Shown here in pieces: positions 14,262 to 21,184 of a DNA stretch of 57,948 nucleotides. The notes under the pieces were generated by a model that ran no database searches, had not been told where the DNA came from, and saw only the letters and a list, made by a program, of their open reading frames with translations. Numbering within the stretch: the stretch's first letter is position 1; every line of letters starts with the position of its first letter. The position numbers were made by a program, and so were the translations under genes. Source of the DNA: Stenotrophomonas maltophilia (GTDB lineage Bacteria; Pseudomonadota; Gammaproteobacteria; Xanthomonadales; Xanthomonadaceae). The stretch is from positions 34 to 57,981 of the forward strand of contig NZ_RAVT01000011.1 of NCBI RefSeq assembly GCF_013464915.1. The letters are read 5' to 3'.

Positions 14262-14714
14262 TCATGTCCGTTTTCTAAGGAAGCGCTTGTTGAAAGTGTC
14301 GTAGGTCTGCACCGGTGGACCGCTGTAGAGGTCCGTCGAGCAGGCCATGAGGACTGCTTCGGTCGCGTTGTGGCCTGCCTTCATGGCGGCCAGGGCAATC
14401 GCACCACCACTACCGGCGACGAGGAAGTCGCGCCGGAGGTCGAGAGGGAGACCGTCGTGGTAGAAGGCCACCGGGTTGTCCCGCAGGCCGACCACGAGGA
14501 TCGTGTACTCGCCCTTGGTCAGTTCGTCGAATCCCTCCGACAGCTCGCGCACGGCTCGCTGGATGTGGGAAGTGGTGCCCGCGCCGAACACCACCAGGTC
14601 GCGCCCGGTGGTGTCGGTGGTGCGGTAGAACTTCTCCTCCTCGTACCGCAGATCACCAGCGGTGACCTGCGAGTCGATAGCAACGAGCCGGCCGTCAAAG
14701 GCCAGCGTGGTCAC
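14262..14714 (-). CDS. HslV/proteasome-like threonine protease
   Basis: The 150-residue protein matches the HslV (ClpQ) branch of N-terminal nucleophile hydrolases. With the GTG start at 14714, overlapping the upstream stop as GTGA, the protein begins MTTLAFDG, so removal of Met exposes Thr1 exactly as in HslV (MTTIVSV). Asp13 in AIDSQVTAGD and Lys27 match the HslV Asp17 and Lys33 positions, and LVAGSGGAIALAAMKAG matches the family's IGSGGPYAQAAARAL segment. Known HslV is about 176 residues and works with the HslU unfoldase; no HslU is encoded here. Sitting at the end of the lysis-packaging operon, it may process virion or host proteins late in infection. The family call is strong, the role unknown. 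Confidence 0.85.
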   Translation of the reverse strand: MTTLAFDGRLVAIDSQVTAGDLRYEEEKFYRTTDTTGRDLVVFGAGTTSHIQRAVRELSEGFDELTKGEYTILVVGLRDNPVAFYHDGLPLDLRRDFLVAGSGGAIALAAMKAGHNATEAVLMACSTDLYSGPPVQTYDTFNKRFLRKRT

Positions 14715-15019
14715 TGCTTGATGTGCTCCCGCCAGTAGCTCGGGGTGAACGCAGCCCACTCGATGTCGCTCACGTCATCCCACAGGCGCTCCGCGGCATT
14801 CCGCAAGTGCTCCCACAGGCCGCCGAGGACGACGTAGGGCAGCGCCAGGAACACGGCGACGAACAGCCAGCCGGTGTAGGTGCGACGGGAGGTCTCGCGC
14901 AGGCGCTCCGGGAGCCACTGCGAGGCGAGGGCAATGCGCAGCGCTACGTACCCCTTGGCGCGCTCGTAGGCGCGCACCAGGCGCTCGCTGGCGCGGTTGT
15001 AGATGGTCTTGATGGTCAC
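14711..15019 (-). CDS. Phage membrane protein in the lysis cassette
   Basis: The 102-residue protein has a long basic helical N-terminus (TIYNRASERLVRAYERAKGY), one membrane helix (WLFVAVFLALPYVVLGGLW) and a C-terminal acidic/aromatic domain. It starts at a GTG that overlaps the endolysin stop by GTGA and ends overlapping the HslV-like gene in the same way. The position suggests a lysis or packaging role. It is not a recognisable Rz, since the spanins are encoded elsewhere at 39380-39899. Confidence 0.75.
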   Translation of the reverse strand: MTIKTIYNRASERLVRAYERAKGYVALRIALASQWLPERLRETSRRTYTGWLFVAVFLALPYVVLGGLWEHLRNAAERLWDDVSDIEWAAFTPSYWREHIKQ

Positions 15020-15462
15020 TTGGAGTTCCAGAGTTTGACTTCCGCCTCGCGGCGGTCGATGAGGCCGGGCAGGTCCGTCAGCACGCCCTTGACGCGACCC
15101 TTGGTCCATCGGCGGAGCTGTGCGGGCACCGCCGCGTAGTCGCCCGCGTTGAGCACGCGGAGCAGGGTGGAGCTGGCGAAGTTGCCCTCGCCGAGGTTGA
15201 ACACGAAGTCGATCAGAGCGGCTTCCTGCGGCGCGCTGAGGGGCACGCGCACGTATCGACGGACGACCGTAGCGGCCTTGGAGAGGTCAGCCTCCAGCAG
15301 CTCCACAGCGCGTTCCTCGGTGATGCGGAGGCCGGGCTTCACGTCACTGCCGGTGTGGCCGTAGCCGATGGTCCACTTGTCTGCGGGGCACAGGTAGGCC
15401 ACCAGGCGCAGACCCTCCGACTTCATCGTCAGAGGGCGCGCGAGCTGGACAGCCTGGCTCAC
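15016..15462 (-). CDS. Endolysin, GH24 lysozyme (muramidase)
   Basis: The 148-residue protein is a T4/RrrD-type phage lysozyme that cleaves peptidoglycan glycan strands. The catalytic pattern E-8-C-5-T is seen in SEGLRLVAYLCPADKWTIGY, with a Cys where T4 lysozyme has Asp, a known variant. DFVFNLGEGNFASSTLL and LPGLIDRREAEVKLW are family-typical C-terminal motifs. I use the GTG at 15462, which overlaps the upstream stop as GTGA and supplies the usual N-terminal helix (SQAVQLARPLTMK). There is no signal or anchor sequence, so release would need a holin. Confidence 0.92.
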   Translation of the reverse strand: MSQAVQLARPLTMKSEGLRLVAYLCPADKWTIGYGHTGSDVKPGLRITEERAVELLEADLSKAATVVRRYVRVPLSAPQEAALIDFVFNLGEGNFASSTLLRVLNAGDYAAVPAQLRRWTKGRVKGVLTDLPGLIDRREAEVKLWNSK

Positions 15463-15650
15463 ACCGGGGCGTAAGGGTTCGACTGGCCGCCCTGGGTGTG
15501 GCAGCAGGGAGCGTGGTTGCAGTCGCACGGCGTTACCGGCGCGGGTGCGCTCGGGCCGTCGTTGTCGTCGTCGTTCTTGCGGCGCAGGAACAGGTACAGC
15601 AGGGCAGCGGCGGCGAGCGCCATCAGCCACGCAGCGAGCGTGTTGGACAT
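15459..15650 (-). CDS. Small membrane protein with Cys-rich tail, holin candidate
   Basis: The 63-residue protein has one N-terminal membrane segment (LAAWLMALAAAALLYLFL), a basic stop (RRK), an acidic stretch (NDDDNDG) and a cysteine-rich end (CDCNHAPCC). AGGAG lies 6 bases before the ATG. T7 holin gp17.5 is a similar-sized protein directly upstream of packaging genes, so this could be the holin, although the Cys-rich tail is unusual. The gene at 17574 is the competing candidate. Confidence 0.65.
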   Translation of the reverse strand: MSNTLAAWLMALAAAALLYLFLRRKNDDDNDGPSAPAPVTPCDCNHAPCCHTQGGQSNPYAPV

Positions 15651-15658
15651 TGGGTCTC

Positions 15659-17332
15659 CTACAGGATGTCGAGGTAGTTGTCGGGTGACGGCACGCGGCC
15701 GGTCACGGACTGGATGAAGGAGGCGTACTCGCGGTCGAGCAGCTCCTCCAGGTAGCGCTGCTCCTCCTTGGACACGTCTCGGGAGAGCTGGTCGGCCCAA
15801 TACTTCACGGCCATCGCCAGCGCTTCGAGGCGGTCGTCGTGGCGCAGTGCGCCGCGGTCGCGCGTGATGCGCGTCAGCTGGTAGAACAGCTGGTACTTCT
15901 GCTCGGACTTCTGATCGGCGCGGATGATCGAGGCATCGACCACCAGGCGATGCTGGTTCAGTACCGGCTCCAGCACGTCGATGATTCGGTTCTCCTTCGA
16001 GGTGCCATAGTGCTTCACCTCCTCGATGGAGCACGGGTACACGCGCGCCAGGACGCCGGAGAGCATCTTGGCGAACATGCCGTCGCCGAAGTTGGCCTCA
16101 ATGAGGACTGCGGAGACCTTCTCGGCGCGCGCGATGTGCGCCAGGGTCTCCAGCGTGTCGTCGTCGTAGCCGCCCTTGGTCGCACCAGCACGGCGCGCGT
16201 AGAGCATGCCGCGAAGCATGCCGACGACCGCGTAGCCGGTTTCGTCGCCGCCTCGGCCCGAGGGGTCGATGGCGAGCACCTTGCCGGTGAACTCCTCCAT
16301 TTCCGAGGCGAGGTACATGGGCCGGTACAGGCGGTCGCCGGTGAAGCCCACGGACGGGATGTCGCTGACGATGTACTCCGGGCCGCTGCTGTAGACCACG
16401 CGGATCGGAGCGACCTCGCGGTCCACGTCCATCACGATCAGGTCGGACAGCTTGAGCGGGTACTTCTCGGCGTCGGACAGCGACGCATCGAGCATGAACT
16501 GGAGCATGAAGCCGGAGCGTCCGTAGGACGCCTCGCGCTCCATCAAGTCCTCATCGGAGAAGCGGACGCTCTCGCAGTTCTTCCAGGCGAGCTTGGGGTT
16601 CGCGTCGAACGCATCGGCGATCATCGGCGCGAGGCGGTCGCCGTACACCTGGCGGTGCTTGGTGTCCTTCGGGTAGCGCGCAGGCCAGATGCGGATGACG
16701 TAGCCGCGCTCGGGCAGCTTGTTGTAGAGCGACTCCTCGGTCTGCGGAGTGCCGAGGTAGATGATCTCGCCGCCCGGCTTGAGCACCGCATCGAACTCCT
16801 TGACCAGCTCGGCGAGCTTCTCGCGCTGCACGACGGTCATGGAGTTCTTCGGGACTTCGATGTCGTCCGCGATGATGGTGTCGGCGCGGGAGCCGGTGAG
16901 CTGGCCGTTGATACCGACCGACTTCACCGAGGGCGACTGATCGGGCTGCGCGGGGCCGACATCGAACGCCAGGTTCGAGTTGCGCTGGTCGGGACGCGGG
17001 CGCAGGTGTTGCAGCTCAGGCAGGGTTTCGATCAGGCGCTTGACGAACACCGAGAACGCATCGGCGCGTTCCTTCGATGCCGATACCACCATGATCTTGT
17101 GCTGGGGGTCTTTCCAGAGGAGCCAGCAGACGTAGGCGGCCGTCACCCAGGACTTGCCGACGCCGCGGTACGCCATGATGACGCGACGGCGCGGGCCGGT
17201 TTTCAGGAACTCGCAGATGTCGTACTGGATCGGAGTGGGGCTTGGTAGCCCCAGCTCCTTCCAGACGTACCAGGCGAAGTTGCGGAAGTCCTCGAAAGGG
17301 TGACGAACGTGGAGGCTCGTCATGCCCTCCAT
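15659..17332 (-). CDS. Terminase large subunit (T7 gp19-like)
   Basis: The 557-residue protein is the packaging ATPase-nuclease of T7-like phages (T7 gp19, 586 residues). Walker A is AYRGVGKS (residues 54-61), Walker B IIADDIE (about 153-159), and the nuclease domain begins around VLAIDPSGRGGDETGY with its acidic cluster. It threads phage DNA into the prohead through the portal and cuts it at termini. The first ATG overlaps the small terminase stop as TGATG; an ATG three codons later is also possible. Confidence 0.95.
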   Translation of the reverse strand: MEGMTSLHVRHPFEDFRNFAWYVWKELGLPSPTPIQYDICEFLKTGPRRRVIMAYRGVGKSWVTAAYVCWLLWKDPQHKIMVVSASKERADAFSVFVKRLIETLPELQHLRPRPDQRNSNLAFDVGPAQPDQSPSVKSVGINGQLTGSRADTIIADDIEVPKNSMTVVQREKLAELVKEFDAVLKPGGEIIYLGTPQTEESLYNKLPERGYVIRIWPARYPKDTKHRQVYGDRLAPMIADAFDANPKLAWKNCESVRFSDEDLMEREASYGRSGFMLQFMLDASLSDAEKYPLKLSDLIVMDVDREVAPIRVVYSSGPEYIVSDIPSVGFTGDRLYRPMYLASEMEEFTGKVLAIDPSGRGGDETGYAVVGMLRGMLYARRAGATKGGYDDDTLETLAHIARAEKVSAVLIEANFGDGMFAKMLSGVLARVYPCSIEEVKHYGTSKENRIIDVLEPVLNQHRLVVDASIIRADQKSEQKYQLFYQLTRITRDRGALRHDDRLEALAMAVKYWADQLSRDVSKEEQRYLEELLDREYASFIQSVTGRVPSPDNYLDIL

Positions 17333-17577
17333 CAGTTCAGCCGCCCATCCTCAGCGGGATCGAACGGGAACTCGGACACCTTGTCGGCCAGCTTGCCCAG
17401 CGGTGAGCCGGGCGGCGTGGCCGCAACGTCGATGCCGTTGTCCTTGAGAAACTGCCGGGCCACGTTGAGGATCGAGGCCAGGCCCTTCGCGTCCGACTCC
17501 ATCGAGTCGATGGTGTCGGCGAGCTTGTCCGCGACTGCGGCGTGCAGTCGCTCCAAGGCATCCTTGGGGGCGGTCAC
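17332..17577 (-). CDS. Terminase small subunit (T7 gp18-like)
   Basis: The 81-residue, mainly helical protein precedes the large terminase as T7 gp18 (89 residues) does. The GTG at 17577 overlaps the upstream stop by GTGA, giving MTAPKDALERLHAAVADKLA. An amphipathic helix with acidic residues (ADTIDSMESDAKGLASILNV) fits the DNA-maturation subunit that recognises the concatemer junction. Assignment rests on size, position and helical content; sequence identity to T7 is low. Confidence 0.8.
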   Translation of the reverse strand: MTAPKDALERLHAAVADKLADTIDSMESDAKGLASILNVARQFLKDNGIDVAATPPGSPLGKLADKVSEFPFDPAEDGRLN

Positions 17578-17843
17578 TTGTTGACGACGCGGTTCAGTAC
17601 GGTCTCCAGCGCGGACGTGCCGAGCGACGCCAGGATGCACGCGAGCGCGACCTGGGCGACGAAGGAGACGCCGGGGATGAAAATGACGATGGCACCAGCG
17701 GCAAGGCCGGTAGCGCCAGAGAGGATTGCGCGGCCGAGCGCCTGCTTCCAGGTGATCGGATCGTTCGACGTGAGCATCTTTGCGATGCCCACGATGAGGC
17801 CGACGCCCGCGAGAGCGCCGACCAGCTTCACTTCATCGTGCAT
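17574..17843 (-). CDS. Putative holin
   Basis: The 89-residue protein has two to three hydrophobic stretches (VKLVGALAGVGLIVGIAKML, then AILSGATGLAAGAIVIFIPG and VAQVALACILASLG) and a short polar C-terminus. It lies directly upstream of the terminase subunits, where T7 encodes its holin gp17.5. Class I-like topology and position make it the leading holin candidate. The ATG at 17843 follows AGAGACC; the longer upstream frame is antisense-like. Confidence 0.7.
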   Translation of the reverse strand: MHDEVKLVGALAGVGLIVGIAKMLTSNDPITWKQALGRAILSGATGLAAGAIVIFIPGVSFVAQVALACILASLGTSALETVLNRVVNK

Positions 17844-17869
17844 TAGGTCTCTTGTAGGTGGTGGATGCG

Positions 17870-18124
17870 TTAGAGCGGACGACCGAAGCTGTACTCGTAG
17901 TTGCCGGTCAGGGTGATCTGCGTGACGCCATCGGTGACGACGACAGTGAACTGCCCCATGCGGGAGGTGTTCCGCCCCGAGGCGGTCACAGTGCCGCCGA
18001 GGCCGCTGCCGGAGATCGACGCGCCGCCTGTGACGGAGCGGGAGACCACGGAGTAGTTGCCGGTGCCGCCCGAGCAATAAACGCTGAACGACTCGCTGAC
18101 CGTGCCGTTGGTGGACTGAGGTCA
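17870..18124 (-). other. In-frame extension after UGA: Ig-like read-through domain
   Basis: The frame of the 77-residue gene continues through its TGA (18122-18124) for 83 sense codons to a TAA (17870-17872). The encoded segment (SESFSVYCSGGTGNYSVV, then GGASISGSGLGGTVTASG and GQFTVVVTDGVTQITLTGNY) has the alternating strand pattern of a bacterial Ig-like domain. No ATG, GTG or TTG with a ribosome site precedes it, so it is made only by UGA read-through, or it is the cut-off end of a mutated gene. Confidence 0.7.
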
Positions 18125-18355
18125 GTTACCCATCAGGTAGCTCGGCGACAGCGATGCTTGGAACGGCGTCGCCTTGACCGCGTTGTAGAACTGCGAGGCG
18201 TAGATCGGGCCGCTCGTGGGGACGCCGTAGTTGGCCGGAACGTCGGGCACCAATCCACGTCCTCGGTAATACTGGTCCGCGTAGATCGGGTAGCCGCCGC
18301 CAAACTCGGCGCGGATCATTTCCCAGGAGATAGGGCCGGAGCCGGGGAGGGCCAT
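18122..18355 (-). CDS. Small virion-associated protein ending at a leaky-type UGA
   Basis: The 77-residue protein begins MALPGSGPISWEMIRAEFGG and contains two similar blocks (YPIYADQYYRGRG and GPIYASQFYNAV). The MALPxSGPIS...IRxEFGG opening is typical of small structural proteins found next to tail-fibre genes in many dsDNA phages. Its ATG overlaps the stop of the S74 fibre gene as TGATG. The reading frame remains open for 83 codons past the UGA stop, suggesting a minor extended form carrying an Ig-like domain. Confidence 0.8.
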   Translation of the reverse strand: MALPGSGPISWEMIRAEFGGGYPIYADQYYRGRGLVPDVPANYGVPTSGPIYASQFYNAVKATPFQASLSPSYLMGN

Positions 18356-21159
18356 CAGGCACCTCCCCCAAGGTCCGCGACGCGCTTACGCAGCGCCTGC
18401 ACCTCAGCGATCAGGAAGGGAACAGCCTTCTCCCACTGGATCGTCTTGATGCCGTTTGCGTGCGTGGCGACCATCAACGAGTAGACCTCCTCGGCCTCCT
18501 GCGCGATGCCGCCGACCTCATGCTCCGCACTCGGGTGGAACGTGGGATTCAACTCGGCGATAGCTTCGGCGTCCCAATCGAACTCGCGTACACGGAAGCG
18601 GTCGAAGAAGTCGGCCACCTTGGAGGCCGAGGCGTCCACGATGTTCTTCTTGAGACGCGCATCGGACGCATAGGCGACGATGTTGCCCGTGGCGACCCAA
18701 TTGTTGCTGCCGTCGCGGTAGGCGCACCATGCGAACGAGTTGCTTGCGAGGAAGCCGTGGTTGTTGTCGTTGCAGTGGAGCCAGTGGGTAGTTCCGTTGT
18801 CGGTGTCGTAGCAGGTGATGGTGGGCGAGTAGCTCTCCAGTCGAATGTCGCCACCGCTGCCTCCAGGGCCAGCGACGAGGAAGCCCTTACCGCCGTAGGT
18901 ACGCACCCAGCTGTTGTCCTGCATCCAGATGCCACCGCCGTGCGCTTCCGAGTACCAGCCGGTGCCAGCCTGCTGAGAACGGAACCAGCCAGCGTTGAGG
19001 TAAATTTGATCGCCGACCGTCAGACGGCTGGTGACCCAGGCCATTCCGTTCCAATAGAGGTTGTAGGAGCTGTTGGCGTTGGCTCGCGCAATGCTTGCCA
19101 CGTCGTCGCCTGCTCCGTTGGTTCCGTGGATGTAGACGGTTCCCGCTGCGCCCATGCCGGTCAATCGCAGGGGGGAGGCGGAGGACAGAGTGACCTGTCC
19201 CGTGAAGGTCGCGCCGCCCAGGCTCGCCTTACCGTCGAGTGCGGACTGTAGGCCGCTGACATTGGCGATGGTGTGCGTGTGACCCGAGTCAGCCTTCCCT
19301 GCCGGGTTGAAGTTCGCTGAGGTCCAGACGGTGCCGCCAGCGTTGAGGGACGCGACGCCACCCGTACCATCGCCGAATCGGAACTCCAGCGAGTTCGCAG
19401 CTGGCGGCACGTAGACATAGCGATCCAACGACCCAAGGTACATGACGCCGGACGTGGCCTCGCCGCCAAATCCCTGCGCACGAATCTGCCCGGAGGCGAA
19501 CGTCTTGACGCCACCGATGGACTGATCGTCGGTCACGTTGACGACGTTGGCGATCTCAGCAGCGGTATGCGTGTGGCCGATTGCCGACTTCCCGTCGAGC
19601 GCCGCTTGCAGCCCGGTTACGTTTGCGATGGTGTGCGAGTGGGACGCCGCCGCTTTGCCGTCGAGCGCGGACTGGAGGCCGGTCACGTTGGCGATGGTGT
19701 GCGAGTGGGACGCCGCCGCCTTGCCGTCGAGCGCCGTCTGCGTCGCGGTGCTGATCGGCTTATCGAGGTCGGCGGTGTTGTCCACCTTGTCGAGGCCGAC
19801 CTGCGCCTTGGTGTGCGTGTGGGTGCTCGGCGGGTAGGTCGTCGGCTTGCCGGTGACGTGGGTGTTGAAGTCCACGTCGTTGCGGGTCGCCAGCGCGCCC
19901 AGCCCGCCGATGTCGCCAGCCACGAGGGTCACGTCGCCCTGCTTCCCGGCGACGCTGGTTACCTGATCGGTGTTGTCGATCTTCTCCCAGGTAGCGCCGT
20001 AGAGCGCCTGGTCGCCGACGCGCCAGTGGATGTCGCCCACAGTGCCTTCGCCGACCACCTTGTAGAAGTGACCCTTCACCGGGTTGGCCGGGAACGCACC
20101 AGTGCTGGCATCCCACGATCCCATGTAGACCAGCGAGCCGGTGACGGCAGCCTGCGCCTGGGCGGCCCAATGCTTCGCCGAGAACTCGCCAGGCGACACC
20201 TCGGTGCCCTGCGGGGCGTTCGCGTACAGGTTCGCCTTGTCGCGGGCAGCCTCGGCAGCGGTCTTGGCCGACGATGCGGTCTGCGCCGAGGTCGAGGCAG
20301 CCGACGCCGAGCCGGACGCAGCGGAGGCATGACCGGCCGCGGTGGTCGCCGAGCCAGCAGCCTCGCCAGCCTTGGTCGCCGCAGCGGACGCCTGGGCTTC
20401 CGCCCGGTTGGCCTGGGTGGTTGCCTGGGTGACCGAGGTCGCTGCGGCGGTCGCGCTGTCGGCGGCTGCGGCAGCCGATGCGGCGGCAGCGGTGGCGTCA
20501 GCTTCCGCGCGGTCGGCCGCGTCGGTCGCATAGCCCAGGATAGTCTGCGCCTGATCCCGTGACGTGGCGGCAGCAGTCGCCGCTGCCTGCGCGTCCGAAC
20601 GCGCCTGACCCGCTGCGGTGGCCGACGTGCCCGCCTGGCTTGCAGAGCCAGCCGAAGCCAGCGCCGAGGTGGCCGAGGCCGTCGCCGAAGCGGCGGCGTC
20701 CACTGCGGAGCTTGCCGCCTCGGTGGCGCTGTCGGCAGCCTCGGCCGCCTTGGCAGCAGCGAAGGTCGCCGCGTCGGCGGTGGCCTGCACGTCGTCGTCG
20801 ATGCTCGCAGCGGATTCCGCAGCGCGCACGGCGGATGCTTCGGCAGCGTCGGCGAAGCCGGAGGCGTCATCTGCGGACGCCTGTGCGGCGTTCGCCATGC
20901 CGGTTGCCACGGACACCAGGTCGCGCACCTGCACGACCGAGCCGGTCAGCTCGTCGGTCAGCCCGGCCACGTCCTTCTGGAGCTGCGGGAACGAGGGGAG
21001 GGTGTGGTTGTTGCCCAGGCCGTCCGTCACGACGACGGTGCCTTCCTCCTGAGTCAGCAGCGCGATCATCTGATTCTCGCGCCGGTTCCAGCGGTCTACC
21101 AGCGTCGAGAGGCGCGAGGCCAGCTCGGCGTTGGAGACGTAGCCGGGGGTAGTGCTCAT
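18355..21159 (-). CDS. Tail fibre with S74 intramolecular chaperone
   Basis: The 934-residue protein has an N-terminal coiled coil, a very long Ala-rich heptad region (about residues 90-330) and a collar of repeated blocks of the type SHSHTIANVTGLQSALDGKA. A receptor-binding middle and a C-terminal Peptidase S74 chaperone (about 830-934) follow. The S74 signature ASDARLKKNI contains the catalytic Ser832 and Asp833; this domain trimerises the fibre and then cleaves itself off. I start at MSTTPGYVSNAEL (21159), since the 51 upstream codons read as antisense of the previous gene. It is the second fibre, after the gp17-like one. Confidence 0.92.
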   Translation of the reverse strand: MSTTPGYVSNAELASRLSTLVDRWNRRENQMIALLTQEEGTVVVTDGLGNNHTLPSFPQLQKDVAGLTDELTGSVVQVRDLVSVATGMANAAQASADDASGFADAAEASAVRAAESAASIDDDVQATADAATFAAAKAAEAADSATEAASSAVDAAASATASATSALASAGSASQAGTSATAAGQARSDAQAAATAAATSRDQAQTILGYATDAADRAEADATAAAASAAAAADSATAAATSVTQATTQANRAEAQASAAATKAGEAAGSATTAAGHASAASGSASAASTSAQTASSAKTAAEAARDKANLYANAPQGTEVSPGEFSAKHWAAQAQAAVTGSLVYMGSWDASTGAFPANPVKGHFYKVVGEGTVGDIHWRVGDQALYGATWEKIDNTDQVTSVAGKQGDVTLVAGDIGGLGALATRNDVDFNTHVTGKPTTYPPSTHTHTKAQVGLDKVDNTADLDKPISTATQTALDGKAAASHSHTIANVTGLQSALDGKAAASHSHTIANVTGLQAALDGKSAIGHTHTAAEIANVVNVTDDQSIGGVKTFASGQIRAQGFGGEATSGVMYLGSLDRYVYVPPAANSLEFRFGDGTGGVASLNAGGTVWTSANFNPAGKADSGHTHTIANVSGLQSALDGKASLGGATFTGQVTLSSASPLRLTGMGAAGTVYIHGTNGAGDDVASIARANANSSYNLYWNGMAWVTSRLTVGDQIYLNAGWFRSQQAGTGWYSEAHGGGIWMQDNSWVRTYGGKGFLVAGPGGSGGDIRLESYSPTITCYDTDNGTTHWLHCNDNNHGFLASNSFAWCAYRDGSNNWVATGNIVAYASDARLKKNIVDASASKVADFFDRFRVREFDWDAEAIAELNPTFHPSAEHEVGGIAQEAEEVYSLMVATHANGIKTIQWEKAVPFLIAEVQALRKRVADLGGGA

Positions 21160-21184
21160 GCGGTGCTTGGATTCTCTCTGAGGG

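Noticed and set aside
15459-15650. Calling the Cys-rich membrane protein the definite holin
   Set aside because: The gene at 17574 has a more usual multi-helix holin layout, so both are kept as candidates only.
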